Under the pieces are notes generated by a model. That model was not told where the DNA came from and made no database searches. It saw only the letters and a program-made list of their open reading frames with translations. A DNA stretch of 64,000 nt from Lineus longissimus (lineage: Eukaryota; Nemertea; Pilidiophora; Heteronemertea; Lineidae): assembly GCF_910592395.1 (NCBI RefSeq), contig NC_088320.1, positions 4,650,001 through 4,714,000 of the forward strand, read 5' to 3'. This document shows positions 35,860 to 49,333 of the stretch, one piece after another. A program made the translations under genes and the position numbers. Positions within the stretch are counted from its first letter, which is position 1. Each line of letters opens with the position of its first letter.

Positions 35860-38800
35860 TCAGCTTTCTGGGGACATGGTGCAAGTCAACTGAACAATCG
35901 TTAATGGCACACTGAATGCCTCCTCCCACGGCTCTTTAATGGATTCCACCAAACAGTCGAGTGACTCTTTAGTTTCCATGGTAACCTCCCAACAACAGAG
36001 CTCGGCTGTGTCGCTGTCGTCTTCGAAGAATTCGATGGTCAGCAGGTTTGGGTTGTCGAGGTACATGTTCTGAACGAGAGAGAAGGAATATTGACGATTG
36101 TAAGAAATCATCAAAAGATGAAAGGTTAAAGTATTAGTGAGTGATACAGATTTAAGCTCCAGCATTATGACGGTTTTGCTGTATGGTTGCGAGAACTGAT
36201 CAATCACAAAGACAGGAACCTAACGACTACCAGATCACAAAGACAGGAACCTAACGACTACCAGATCACAAAGACAGGAACTAACGACTACTAGATCACA
36301 AAGACAGGAACCTAACGTCTACCAGATCACAAAGACAGGAACCTAACGACTACCAGAGGACTACTAACGACTACCAGATCACAAAGACAGGAACTAACGA
36401 CTACCAGAGGACTATTAATGACTACCAGATCACAAAGACAGGAACTAACGACTACCAGAGGACTATTAACGACTACCAGATCACAAAGACAGGAACCTAA
36501 CAACTACCAGAGGACTACTAACGACTACCTGATCACAAAGACAGGAACTAACGACTACCAGAGGACTATTAATGACTACCAGATCACAAAGACAGGAACT
36601 AACGACTACCAGAGGACTACTAACGACTACCAGATCACAAAGACAGGAACCTAACGACTACCAGAGGACTACTAACGACTACCAGATCACAAAGACAGGA
36701 ACTAACGACTACCAGAGGACTATTAATGACTACCAGATCACAAAGACAGGAACTAACGACTACCAGAGGACTATTAACGACTACCAGATCACAAAGACAG
36801 GAACCTAACGACTACCATATCACAAAGACAGGAACCTAATGACTACCAGATCACAAAGACAGGAACCTAATGACTGCCAACTTACTACTTGTGCTATTTC
36901 ATTCACATGCTTCTTGTCGATCAAAGAGAACTCTGTCTTTTTCACATCCTCACTCAGCGGTCCCTGCAACCTCGGCAATGGCCATTGGTAATTCTGATTG
37001 GCTAGGCAGATGAGAGCTTTTGTTGTTACGATGGTGACTGGTTTCGAAGAAGGCTCGGCCGAATCTGAAGTCAGAGAGAAACTGTTAGAACGCCGTATGG
37101 TATGAAAAGATGCTCAAACCAATCAACACTTGCATGAAAATACAACAAACACCTAGGAACGGGAGTGTAGATAACGAACTGACGAATAAAAATCTCACCC
37201 GTTTTAGATTTTTCCGCCTTTGTTTCATCTTCATGAAGGTATCCAGCTACAAACTGTCGGACCTCCAGGTCATCTTCTAAGAAACTGTCCTCGGGTTCCG
37301 ATACCAGGAAAACTTCCTCACGGAGATTTTCCAGTGTTTCCGCAAAGTTTTTGGTGATTCCTTCGAGCTTGCTGTGCGTGCTGAGGGAGCCGGACTGAAT
37401 CACACCTATAAATGAAGTTAATGAGACATTATACGTGTGATGAAGCTCAAAGCTAAAGAGCTGGAAAATCTTCCATGAGAAAATGGTGTCCCAGCTCTTA
37501 CTTGCAAATAGAGGTCTCGAAAAAGCTTATCTCGCAATAAATTTAGAAATCTCCAAAGTTCTAAAGAGAACTGTGGCAGAAATCACTCCATTTCCATGGA
37601 ACCCTCAGCCTCCCTCCTCAGTCAGTTTTAACACGCTAACAGACTGACAGAGGTAACCCTTCTGACAGGTCAACGACTAAAATATGAAAATTCCGATGGG
37701 CAGACAGAAGGAAGTAAAGAGCTTACCAGTGAATGTGGCGATGAACAGCTTGCATCTCTTTTCATCCCGAACAACACAAGTGTAGCTGGAGAAGTCAGTG
37801 CTGAACTCTAACCTAAAGCACTGGTAGTTGTATCCTATATCGACATATTGGAGCTCCGTGATGGGCTGCTGCTCTGTACACTTCAACCAGTTGGCGGGGT
37901 CGTCTCTGTGACAGAAGAGGCACAGTGCGAGTTAGTATTTACCTTGTCATTGCTTGAAGATGGTACCTAAATGTGTTCAGCATGACTTTCAATTGAATAG
38001 GATTCCAGTTCAACTGTTGAGGAGCTTCATAGCCTAGCTAACCACTGATGTGTAATGCTCAGAGGAGGAAAACAACTTACTTTTCTGGCCCGATTATCTT
38101 GATGATATAAATTGTCTTATCCGTGGTGACTAGTAGTGCTGGGTATTCATCAGAAATCGCATACTGTACAACACCACACTGGAAAAAAGACAGGTAACAA
38201 GAATTATTAGGACGCTGATACCCTATTGAAGGCTTGCTCTGAATACAGCATAGGCCAAGAACTCCCCCCCCCCTCAACTGGAGTTAAAATTTGCCCCAAG
38301 AAAGATAAATGTCAAAACCTGAACTTGCACTCATATAACTTACCCTCAATAATGCATGACACTCCTCATTATCCTCAAACAGGTTCATGGTCAGCCATAG
38401 TTTCAGACGATGGTCAATCTGCGAGTAGTCCTCGTAGTTGTAAACAATCGTTCCCGCGGCAACCTGTTTTGTTAGGCTTGAATCTGTTGAATCCCCCGCG
38501 ATGTAACTCGTGAACGAGGAACCGTCTAGACTTGCTGGGTTATGATTGCTATTTATAGACATGTAGTCACGAGGAAAACCAGAGGGAAGAGCAGCACCAT
38601 ATGTATTTTCATCACCTGATGTCCGCGAGACATTATCCGATGCCTGACCACTGCGATTTGAAACGGCATCGGGAGTAGACCGTTTACTGAACTCGTACAC
38701 GGAATCGATCATGCTCGAGACTGCTCTCGTCGTCAGCGAACCGTGTGGCGTCCGAACATCACCATCAATTTCATCCCCTGATTTATCCGCCTTCCGTTCA

Positions 38801-41800
38801 TCGCCAAAGTTCTTCATCAAGTCTGCCCCTGCGTCCATACTCAGACTGCGACCGGAGACCGGCGACATTGTCATCGCTTTCTGTATCCCACTGTTGTAAG
38901 GCTCGGTCAACGTCCCATTGATGTCTAGATTTTGGCTGGGGTTCGTCAAAACCGCAATACTACTCTGACTTGGGTTGCTAATCACAGTTATGTCACTCTC
39001 CTCCGAATCGATCCTGTTACGACAATAACTGGACCCATGCCCTGGACCAATCTGCCTCGGCGAACTCCCAATTTCAGAATCTGACTTTGTCAATGTTAAA
39101 CTCGTCGGTACCGCCTTATTCCTCGGTAAAGTTTGTTTACTATCTGATTTATTGACATATTGCACACTGTTTACAACGCGACCTGCTGCCTCCTGCAGGG
39201 AATTTGAAAAATTAGGGCTGCGACCGTCAAGGCTTGAGTCGGCTGTGACATACTTAGGTGTCGAAGTATCAGTGTCCGTGTCCGTTTTAGGGCTCGGCAA
39301 GGAGGGGGTTGTGTCGCCAACAGACTTGAATGACGAATAAGTGCCAGCACAGGATTTGAAACTGTCTGTATCCCTGAAAAGAGAGTCATTGGATGTAGTA
39401 CCACAGTATCATATCGAGGAGAGCAGTAGCACAGACACGGAATCATCATTCCAATTCTCAGAAAGGCAGCTCCGATCATTGTTCTAGTCTCAGAGCAAAC
39501 CTCCGCCTGCCCCTTGTATCTCTACCAACTTGTTATGGTTCCCAGTAGGTAGGGGTGTATCAATGCAGTGTTTATTCCTTCCTAAACAACGACACATGAT
39601 TGTAAACTTACCTGCTGTCGTCTGTGATGTCCTGTCCTATTTTGACGGGCGACGTATGATTAGATGATGCAGCCAGCGGTAGTTTTGCATCCAATGACTT
39701 CAACGACCCAACCGGTGTTTCCATGCCGACGCCACGTGATTGCGCAACCTGCTTTGCATCCAACTCGACCACCATCGTACTCTGACATTGAGGACATTTG
39801 TAACCAGAATCCTTCACTTTCCCATCCTCGTGGAATTCAAATTCATCTGTTCCCATGATGCTCAGCGATTTGTGGAACTGTGCCTCACACTTCAAACACT
39901 GCAATTAGAAACACGATACAATAACTCTAAGCACAAAATGATCTGTCTGTAAGATCAGAACGCAAGACCGACCATCCCTCGAGATCGCATGCCTCAAGAT
40001 CAACCAGCAACTTTGTCTTAGTTGATATTTCTACTGAGCTTCTTCTGCGCCAGTTTTGTGCAGGAAATAAGAAGGTACATTTTCGTAGGCGGTGAATAGG
40101 TACAAGGAGGCTAAAATGTAGGCCGCGTGAAATTCACTTTAAACTTGGTCAGGTGACAGTATTGATGTCTTCCTGTCTCCTAACTTACATGCAGCATGTC
40201 CTTATGCTTATTCGCCTCCTGTTTGGCCTCCAAGTGTCCATCCAGATGCTGGCAGAATAAGGCCTGCTGTTCCTCATTCTCGAGGAGGTACAACCGTCCC
40301 TGGCGATCCCGACGTAGGTACTCGAAAGTCAACTTGACGGCAAAGTCACTGCCTGGAAAAGAAACAGGCTTTCATCAGTTCAACGAATGTCCAAACATCA
40401 GACTAAGATGCTTAAATGAATGGCATGAATGTGCCAGCTATGCAAACGACAGCCTCAATGGTGGCTTTTCCACCCGGCTGTATTGGAACAAACTACCAAC
40501 GGAAATATTTATCACTGTCTCGCGGTAGGGCACATCAACTTCTTGAATGCCATACACACCATTAGTTTCACATTTCTCTATCGTCAGTAGCAGCTTCAGG
40601 TCTAACTTCTCCAAGACATCTCCAGTGATACCTTTCTCCCACAAGAAGCGATCGCCCAGGATCACGATGATCTGCGTGTTCTCTTCGTCATTCAGATTGA
40701 TGATAAACGGCTCCCCCTCAGTGGCTGAAAGAATGAACAGGAATGTGCACCTCTAATTTCCAGTACGCCAAAGTTAACACACGAATGAGGCTTAAAAATA
40801 CACTAAAAGCAGTATCACAGAAAGGCCTCCACCAATCCAAAATGCCCACTTACACTTTGGCACTATATTCAAGTATGCCTCGCTGATTCTCTGAGGTCAA
40901 TCTGGCAAAATAGAGTACATGTACCAGTAAACATCTATCAGACTTACGTTCCTCTTCTGCCTCCTCCCCTCCATCGTCCCATGCCATCCCAGACGATGTT
41001 GACCTCTGCATCCGTAGCCCAGATGGCACTGCATCCACGTCATTCTTCTCCGGCACTGCATGCACGCCCTCGTTTGGCAGAATTACAACAATGCCGTCGT
41101 CTTCGTCCGTCTGAGGTAGAGTTGGGGTAGTCATGTCATCATTTAGGAAATAATCATCGTGGGTTTTGCCGTTTTGGACAGGTCCTTCAAAACTGTTCTC
41201 TGTAAGACATGCAATGGTCTCAAATCAGTTTCCATCAGTGTTGTGTATCTGGTGTACTTGAGAGGCCTGCAAGACAAGCCGCTGCAAATCCTAAATTGGG
41301 CAAGACTTGCGTAGAGTCTTTTCATGGCCAAAATTGGTGTCTGGTATAAACGAATGCAGAAATTGTAAAACGAAGCGGTCTACTGAGGTTACCTTGTTTT
41401 TGTTCTTGATAATGGTCCTGCCTTGCTGTTAAAGACACCAACCAACCTGGTCCCAGTTGCTTCCTTGTTGTCGCTATCTCCTCCCGGGTTAGAGCTCCGT
41501 CTGACCCGTTCTTGATACTGCTAGCGTCTGACTGAGGTTCACTGTACGGTGACCTGGGAGTTGTCGCTGTAAAAAAGTAATCACACTAAAAAAAATCAAG
41601 TTTCGTACATCATAAATTGCATTTTCGATATTGACCCTTAATTGCTCCAGTATTTTTGGAAAACAACTGCTTTAGGAAATCCTTAGGATGCTTATTTAAG
41701 AGCTATACAAATGCCGTTTATTGCATTTATTAATACCTCTGGAAGTCTCTCTTGAAGAATAATCAGTACTAGATTCGAAGTCCGAAATGACAGCCCTTCG

Positions 41801-44800
41801 AGCTTTCTTTTTACTCTTCTTGCCTCGACTTGACACTGACGTCGAGGTCTCCCCTTCAGACTCTTCTTGGATGTTCGGCGAGTTCCTCGCACTGCTTCTC
41901 AGCTGTCTGTTCACCCGGGAGTGAATGTCGGCGAATGCTGATGGGACAAGTGAGCCCTTGCGGTAGTGGACAGGATTTTTTGGAATGTACAGGGCCTCTA
42001 CGGAAGAGACAGGTTTTCCATCCACCAATATCTGAAAGTAACACATGGGGAAATTTAGTCACAGACATATTTTGTTCATTGTAGTTTACCGAGAAAGATT
42101 CGCAGCTATGTACTTCAGCGATTGCTCAATGTGAGACCTTGCGGCTTACTACCAGTGCTCGATTTGTGTACTTGGTCACATTCATTGTTTTATTTTACTA
42201 AAGTGATATAGCAACATAAATCACACACAGGAAAACGACCAAGCGAGAAGTAAAAATCAAGAGGCATCATGAATGGGGTAAGACTACTCTACTCAAAAAA
42301 ATCAGGAGCGTATTTACTTTTGAATGCAACTGTTAAATACTAGTTGACCATGTTTAACTATCCCATTATTCTAATCCTTGGCGAATGAGAAGTAATCGGT
42401 TATTATGTGTTAACTTAAGAAGCTTTCCACAAAGTATGTCCTTAAATACTGCCTTCAGTTTTGGCACAATTCACAGCATTCAAACAGAAAATTTGCACTT
42501 TCTGCCACAGGGTTACTGCAGCCCCTTGGCTTTTGATGGGCAGCAACCCTCGTCAACAATCCAGCAGAGAATCCAAGAAAGACTTTATCCTCTAGGGAAA
42601 TTCAAGAATCTTCCAAAGACATACTTTGTGACTTGGCACTGGCAATAGAGGGAGACACAAGAAATCAGGGGTGAAATCTAGGGGGGGGGTCAGTTTCATT
42701 AGTCAAGATCCAAAATAAGAATATTACACTGTAAACCCCTTTATTTTTGTGGGCCCATGGGCACCTCATATGTTCATGCAAACATTACTTTCAAGCTTGT
42801 CAATTCATTTCCCCGAATGGGTACATTTTCAAATGATAGAACCACTAAGTTAAACATTTCTGCGCCCACAAAGATAACAATGGCATCCCCTCCCACTAAA
42901 AATATAAGGCTTGCCAAAATAAAGGGGTGTACAGTAACTAGGTCATAGGTGTTTCCCGCTGTGGAATAAAGTGCCCCACAATAAAGAAATCTGTTGCAGA
43001 GAAGTGGGATGATGATCAATTACGTGATAAAAATCTCTTGTTTGCAGTGGTCATTGCAAGTGATAACTATTGTAGGTTGCTGCAACAAAAATCTCTCCTG
43101 TGCGGGATGTTTTATAGATCGAAATTCTGAAGATTATTCTACACACCAGATTTTACTATTACAAACCACTCAAAACAAAAATAAACTACAGTTAAAATGC
43201 TCTCTCTGAACTTAGCTGCACGTCGCCGAAAGAAAAAATAAAAAATAAATAGTTGAAAATATTATAATTTGGGATATTCTGATATTATAATATCATAATT
43301 ATTATGATATTAAATATTATGATATTATAATATTATAATATCATAATTATTATGATATCAAATATTAAGTATCATACTTATTATGATATAATAATATCAT
43401 GATATTATAATTTCATGATATTATAATATTATTATATCATAATTATTATAATATCAAATATTATGATATTATAACATCATGATATTATCATACCAAACCC
43501 AAGAGCTTTATGATCAGGATGGTGTCCTTTGGTCAGTGTTTTTCTCTATACTCTTGATTCATATTGAGTGACATTATTGAGGGCATAGCTAAGAATAATA
43601 CTTCAAAGATGATGACAGAATGGCAGATAAATGGAGTCACAAGTGAAATGATATACAATAGATCTTTTTTCAACAGCAGGTGTGCATACCCCAGTCTTGT
43701 TCCAATGCCTGGCTGCCTCTCTTAATAATTCTGTGTAAGTCAAAGATCAATGGTACTGACCTGTGAATTTTGTTTCGTTACCTCCTGTGCAGCTATTGGA
43801 GAGAGAAACTGCACTGCAAGTCGTCTGTGGTGGGTGTGGTAACACAGGGGGTTACCGCTGAGATTCAACTGGAAGACAATGAAATAATTTTCAGGCCTCT
43901 TAATACACCACATTTATGCACGGTCTAATAGTGTAGGCACCCTAGTTAGGGGAGGGAGTCAAAACTACGCAAGACGAGACATTTTTTTGGTCTATAAAGT
44001 ACAGGCAAGAATAATTTCGGTCACATTTTTTAGTAAGTATACAATCTGAATAAAAGTGGCCCCCAAAACCAAGTCCACAGTACATGTTTCTGCTGTACAA
44101 AGCACTGAAAGACTTTGACTGTCAAAAAAAATTTGAAGGTATTTCATACTAACATTTTTTAATTTGTGCAAATAACACAGCAGGTGCAGCTTATCATGAT
44201 CACTGAAGCAGTTGTGGGAGATGTCCAGCTCATGAAGTTCACCCAACACCTCGATCCCGTTGATATTGTCTAAGTTGTTATTCCTGAGTATAAGTGTCTG
44301 AAGTTGATGCTGCACTCGAAGTGCAAATGTCGGGATCGCTTCGAGGCGGTTAAAGGCAAGGTTGACATGGAGCAGTTCTGTTGGATACTGGAAAGTAATT
44401 TGAGTGATTTTATAAGGTAGGCCAGTGATATATCTCACTTTGAAAACCAAGATTTTTGGCAGAGTATAATTCTTTAGCTAAATAACACCTCAATTTTCTA
44501 AGGAAATAGAAGTAGGCCTTTTTATTTGTTCTACGGCATCAAAGTGTGAAGTTTTGAGCCATAGGGCCTACCTATTCTTTGATAAACGCATACCTCTAAG
44601 TATTCATCCGTCGCTGTCATCTGATTAAAACTTAAATCAAGAACCTGAAGAGATGGTACCAATCGCAGCGACCCATCCAGCACCTCCAAGTTATTGCTAC
44701 TCAGACACACTGTCTTGAGTAGAGGCCATGACTGCGCCGAGGACATATCACCACCGCAACTCTCGAACAAGTCCTGTAGATTCTGCAGACATCTTGATGT

Positions 44801-45966
44801 GATTAAAGTCCGTAAAGTCGCCCGGAGATGATGGAGACCTTCCAGGAGATGCACAGGGACCTTCTTGACCTCCAGACATTGCAGATTTTTGAACTGGTGG
44901 AGACGAACCTGGCCTTGGATTGTACTGCTGCCATGTATCACCTGCAATAGCCGTGCAGAATAGAAACAATAAAACCTCTCTTATAAGACACATCTCTATT
45001 GAAGGACACTACATTTGGTCCCAAATCGTGCAGAATAGGAACAATAAAACCTCCCTAAGCTGACACCTTTCTATTACACTGCATTGGGTTCAAATTTCCA
45101 ATGAAGCTTGCCTCTGCAATCAGGACACTGCTCAATTTAGGACAGCATTTGTCAGTCACAATGGTGTCCTCATAGAAGAGAAGTTCCGCAAACGAATATA
45201 TATGGCTGAATACTTCACAACATCTTGCATTTCATTTTTTCTGCAGTCGATTTCAGCCAATTTTCTTTGAAAATCAGCATTTAACTTCACTTTCTTAATG
45301 GTACCTTTAAACTGACTAAAAACGGTCGATTTAACAGAAATAACCCACCTTGAGTGACGTAATCTTTTGCAAGAAATCAAACAAGTACTTGATATCTTCC
45401 ATGGAATCTGCCATGCCTGTCCTGGCTGTGTTCTGGCTGTTTGAACTTCCATCATACTCTGGCAGTTGTTTGAAGCGCTCATTGAGGATGCTGAGAGATA
45501 CCGATGTCAGGGAAAGTTTGCAGGTACCACTTAATATAGAGTTGCCTGAAACACAAGAGACTTCAGATCAATATTCAATTTTGACAATATCATCTCTACC
45601 AGTTTGCATTTGTTTTCACATTGTCATTGACTTACCTTTAGAACAATGCACATCCTGGCTTTCAATTTTGAGAATTTGATCAAGGAATGTATGAAATGAA
45701 GAGTCCTGACAATATATAGCAGTAAGTTGGTAATAAATTTATAATATATACTCTCTCTCCATAAGGTGAATATAACTCTGAATACTCTGAAAATGATTTG
45801 GCTATCGAGATCTTTAGGTCAACATGCCCTTTTTGAACAAATGGCAAAAATGCCCCTTACCCTTCGTATGGATAAGATGCGTCAATTCCCTGATTACCTC
45901 CTTCTCGTGTCGTGCCATTCTGTGTCGCCTGATAAGCCTCGAGTAACCTGCTCTATCGCCGCACAT
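35860..45966 (-). CDS. STK11IP: Serine/threonine kinase 11-interacting protein
   Basis: STK11IP (LIP1) binds the LKB1 kinase in the cytoplasm. Exons in gene order: 45966-45898 (tentative), 45705-45636, 45545-45349, 44941-44594, 44387-44154, 43868-43782, 42031-41737, 41566-41393, 41199-40948, 40724-40497, 40352-40189, 39898-39612, 39373-38344, 38178-38081, 37905-37727, 37405-37199, 37064-36886, 36069-35860 (TGA). From the second exon on, all phases fit. The sum gives about 1435 residues, longer than the human protein (about 1090). Recognition comes from an N-terminal block (FLFDFLQ-like, then FKNLQCLEVKKVPVHLLEGL), leucine-rich repeats (DLSFNQM, LILRNNNLDNI, LDISHN, LNLSGNPL), a GWLV block, a CLKC...CPQC zinc ribbon (about 707-744), DHRLKLWLTMNLFED, and a C-terminal SIKEPWEEAFSVPL, all colinear with vertebrate STK11IP. 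Exon 39373-38344 encodes a long Ser-rich disordered insert. Confidence 0.9.
36201..36878. repeat. Composite minisatellite filling an STK11IP intron
   Basis: About 680 bp alternate two modules: GACTACCAGATCACAAAGAC with AGGAAC(C)TAAC, about 31 bp, and GACTACCAGAGGACTATTAA, about 21 bp. They combine into a higher-order unit of roughly 52 bp. The array takes up most of the 816-bp intron between exons 36886-37064 and 35860-36069. It is open in several frames (NDYQ/TKTG repeats) but is spliced out in the model. Confidence 0.95.
43258..43492. repeat. AT-rich palindromic satellite in an STK11IP intron
   Basis: About 235 bp made only of A and T with occasional single C or G, built from ATTATGATATTATAATATCA-type units that are self-complementary. 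It could form cruciforms. It lies in the intron between exons 43782-43868 and 41737-42031. Confidence 0.9.
44946..45150. mobile_element. Degenerate MITE-like repeat in an STK11IP intron
   Basis: Two related blocks start with CGTGCAGAATAG(G/A)AACAATAAAACCTC and are followed by CTCTATTGAAGGACAC-like motifs. This is the same motif family as the element at 342-490. The ends are not clear, so the borders are approximate. Confidence 0.45.
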
Positions 45967-47903
45967 ACTTAAATTCACCCATTCCTTGAGGAGTGGCTCC
46001 TGAAAAATGAAAGACAGGATTTTGGAGCAACCGCAGAATACCCAGGACACTCTGTGCAAATGATAGGAATGTGCACATGATAATGTAGGCCTACAGAGTG
46101 TACATAATGTACAGAGCTACTACTGTCCCGGCTATTCTGCAGTTAGGCCGCATGATTGATTGAATGATGGCATGGCGCGGTGCATTGATTCACTGACCGA
46201 TGCAGTGTCAGTGGACTGAGTCGAGTGGTGACAAAAACAAGGCCGCGGCTATTCTTACGACGATCCCTAATGCATTTTACATACAAACTACTGGTTTTCT
46301 TACGACGATCATTTTCACCTTTTTGGGCCTTAATCCTAACCCTGACGCTCACCCTGACCCTACACCTACTACTAGCGCCAACCCTAACCCTAACCCTTCC
46401 TTTACACTAGTCTTATCTCCCTAGATCCTCAGTTTAATCTCTGAAATCGCATAAATCCTAAGTTACGACTAGTCGTAAGACAACTAGGCCTACACACTAA
46501 CACAGCCTCCACACATGCCACAGGAGAAAATGTTTTCTTACTGTTTCATACTCAGTTAACGCTCTTATTTTCACCAATATAACATAAATCACAATGCCAA
46601 CCGTATGACCTCGCCTTGCTTTAGTAGCACACCAATTCTTATCAAGAAGAAACAATAAAAAATTGAAATTTGGGTCGAAATATCAGTTTGTTTTGGAACT
46701 TTTTCTAAAAATTCCACTTTCAGGTGACCGGAAGTTGTCATGACTAACATAACCTATTAGTAACAGGAAATGTGATTGGTCAGTTTTGGTCTTGGTTTCA
46801 ATCTATGGACTACCATTTACACAAAAATCGGAATGCATGTATCTTCAACTGCCTTCAACGTTTTCTTTGCACTTTGATCAAATGCTTTCAGTCGAATGTT
46901 GATGATGTTTCTTTAGAGTTTATGAAGATTTATTGAGAGAATTTATACCAATCAAGGGGAAAGAATAACTATTTTTGACCAGCAAGGCTTTCCATAAGCA
47001 TGTCATGAGCACTACTCGCCAGAGCTAGGTCAATCCAATTCTGCCACGGAGAGTGTCCAAGCAGCTGTGCGCTAACACCAGCAATAAAACGTCGATTTCC
47101 CAGATAGAACAGAACATTTCCAACCAAAAGGTGTGAATATTTAATGATTATCTTATAAGTTAGCGAATGGTATGGTGAAATTTTTGTTTCAATGTCTGTT
47201 CTTTTAGATTGCATCGATTTTCTGAGACGCATGATGTCCTTGTCGCGTGTGCATTGTAATGTATGCTGCGTGTAAGCCCCAGACAGACAGAGGTCAATGA
47301 CTGGTGTAACAGGAATGATTGTCCCTCAGAAATTTTTACATTCAGTTCCACAGGGTCATCATTTTTAAAAATTCAGGAATCACGATGCATTGCCATTATG
47401 CTTAAACTAAACCACACAGGTGGGACAATTGGATCTTTGGCCATTGTTGGCCATTGTTGACTCACCAGGGCTTATTTGAACTCCACAGGACAGTTAAATA
47501 AATACTGTATTATTGAACGAAAAAATTAACCCTTCGTTGATGGAAAGAAACTAAATGCAACTTTACTAACCTCAGCAATTGAATATTTTGCAAAACTTTT
47601 TCAGACGATGTCAGTTGTAAGCTGGTTGCGGGACGTGCTGTGACAGGCACTTCAATTGTATTTGTAATTGTTAACATTTGAAATATGATTGACATGTAAC
47701 CTGTTTTATAAAGTGTAGCTCATTCTTTTTGATAAAACGTAGGATGTATTCAATTACATTTTATATAATGGACTAGGTCATATCCATAGAGACCCAATAG
47801 GTCCTTGACTGGCTGTCCGAGTCAAGGTTCATCATCTTTGGGTATTGTTAGTTGGTTTTATTGGAGACACCCTGTTCCATTTTTCTAATTCTATATCTTA
47901 TAG
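45967..47903. other. Divergent intergenic region between STK11IP and HIGD1
   Basis: The 5' ends of STK11IP (minus) and the HIGD1-type gene (plus) face each other here, so both promoters should lie in this 1.9 kb. It also holds the telomere-like repeat at 46332-46400 and two TAGGCCTA palindromes (46086, 46495). I see no further gene. Confidence 0.5.
46332..46400. repeat. Short interstitial telomere-like repeat
   Basis: Degenerate CCCTAA/CCCTGA units, ending in AACCCTAACCCTAACCCTTCC-like sequence. CCCTAA is the complement of the animal telomere repeat TTAGGG. Only about ten units, with a break in the middle. Confidence 0.7.
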
Positions 47904-47925
47904 ACTTAAGAGTTCACGAACCATC

Positions 47926-48612
47926 ATGCCTGCCAAATCCACCCAAGATGAATCGCCTGGAAGTAAGTTGGCAAGAAAGTCAGCAGAAGCCCCTTTCATC
48001 CCTATTGGTGAGTTTTCAATCATAAAACTTAGGTTTGTATTGTTGTTGGCTGTGATAGTCTGAGCTGCCTTATTTGATAAAGAGCTCTTAATTGAAATCA
48101 ATGCAATTGCAAGTAAAGCGTATGTACTCAGTCTGTAATATGAGAATACAAGTGTACTTCAAGATAAGTGTGATATTGTTTCAATCATAGCAAATTTGCC
48201 AAAAACGTCATTAGTTCTCTGGTGCCGGCACGCCAGTGGTGCGAGTCCGGCACGCCAGTGGTGCGAGTCGTTTTCATGGAAACAACCACCAAAGTAAACA
48301 AACAGTGTAACCCTTTAGTGTCTGAGCTCTGTTCATTGCTCCACAACAAGACTTGGATTGTGTGCTCATAATCTCATCATGTCTCATGATTCTCACTCTC
48401 AGCAATCTTGTTTTAATTTTTCAGGAGTTGCTGGCCTCATCGGAGCATGCGTGTATGGGGCCTATGCTTATAAAAACCGTGGCAACATGCCTACGTCTGT
48501 CTATCTTATGCACCTCCGAGTACGAGCTCAGGGTATGGTAGTAGGTGCGATCACGTTTGGTGTCGCATATTACATGATTAAAGACTACTTCAACCCTAAA
48601 AAGGACAATTAA
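47926..48612 (+). CDS. HIGD1A: HIG1-domain mitochondrial inner-membrane protein
   Basis: HIGD1 proteins associate with respiratory-chain complexes III and IV in the mitochondrial inner membrane. Two coding exons, 47926-48007 and 48425-48612 (TAA), give 89 residues, close to the usual 90-95. The order matches HIGD1A: a polar N terminus, SKLARKSAEAPFIPIGVAGL leading into the first membrane segment, the conserved loop RGNMPTSVYLMHLRVRAQG with the HxRVxAQ signature, a second membrane segment (MVVGAITFGVAYYM) and a short charged tail. A 3' splice-like TATAG just before 47904 implies a 5' UTR intron. Orthology to HIGD1A rather than HIGD1B/C is by similarity only; the symbol marks the family. Confidence 0.9.
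48225..48268. repeat. Perfect 22-bp tandem duplication in the HIGD1 intron
   Basis: CCGGCACGCCAGTGGTGCGA plus GT occurs twice without a gap or mismatch. Confidence 0.95.
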
Positions 48613-48735
48613 GGATAAAAAACGTGCCGAGAAAAACTTTCATGGATTTCCGAAAGCAAAATAGTGGGGTTAATTAATTCCAGTAGTTTGTCCAATTGAA
48701 AGTGCCGTATTCTACTGCCCGGTGTGCTCATTTGC

Positions 48736-48741
48736 AATAAA
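48736..48741 (+). terminator. Polyadenylation signal of the HIGD1 gene
   Basis: AATAAA lies about 125 bp after the stop codon. A second AATAAA at 49205-49210 could give a longer transcript. Confidence 0.7.
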
Positions 48742-49333
48742 CAAATCGGAAGGTTCTAGTTGGGATTATTTCCAGTCATGTTCTGTTTTTGGAAATCGGC
48801 AAATCGGCTTAAGCACTTAGAAATCATTTTGAAATATACAATATACAATTGTTTAATCAATGCAATTGATGCTTGTCTGCTGTTTCTGAAGAAAGTCTCA
48901 AAGAGACCTGGACTGGTTAAATAATTATACTGGTACTTCCTCTCATTTTGAATATGGGAATATTCTTTTAACTCTTCGCCTACCAAGCACGTTCTGAAAA
49001 AACCACAAATTCCCACCACTTTTCAGCCAAACTAAAACACCAGATGGCATGGCAACTCTGTTAGAAGAATGCACTAGTTTGCCAATGACCAGCAAACATG
49101 AAACGCATAGCCATTGGCAGGCAAAGAGTTAAAGGAACCATCATGTGCCATAAACATGATAAATAGTTGCATGTATGTAGGTAGTTTTATGTGCTTAGAG
49201 CTTCAATAAATTTTATTGTTATATTTTGAGATTTCAATACCGCTTCCTGTTCTTATTCAAGTTGCCTTGAAGCACACAGTGGCTGTTTCATTATTAAGAA
49301 AGATACACATGGATGTCAATGCATACTTTGATT
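48742..49333. other. Short convergent intergenic region
   Basis: It lies between the HIGD1 gene and the MetE-like gene, which converge. It contains only the alternative AATAAA at 49205. No other feature was seen. Confidence 0.5.

Noticed and set aside
36418-36808. Two open frames of 78 codons with repeated TKTGTNDYQ-type peptides
   Set aside because: They run through the minisatellite in an STK11IP intron. The repeat length, not selection, keeps the frames open.
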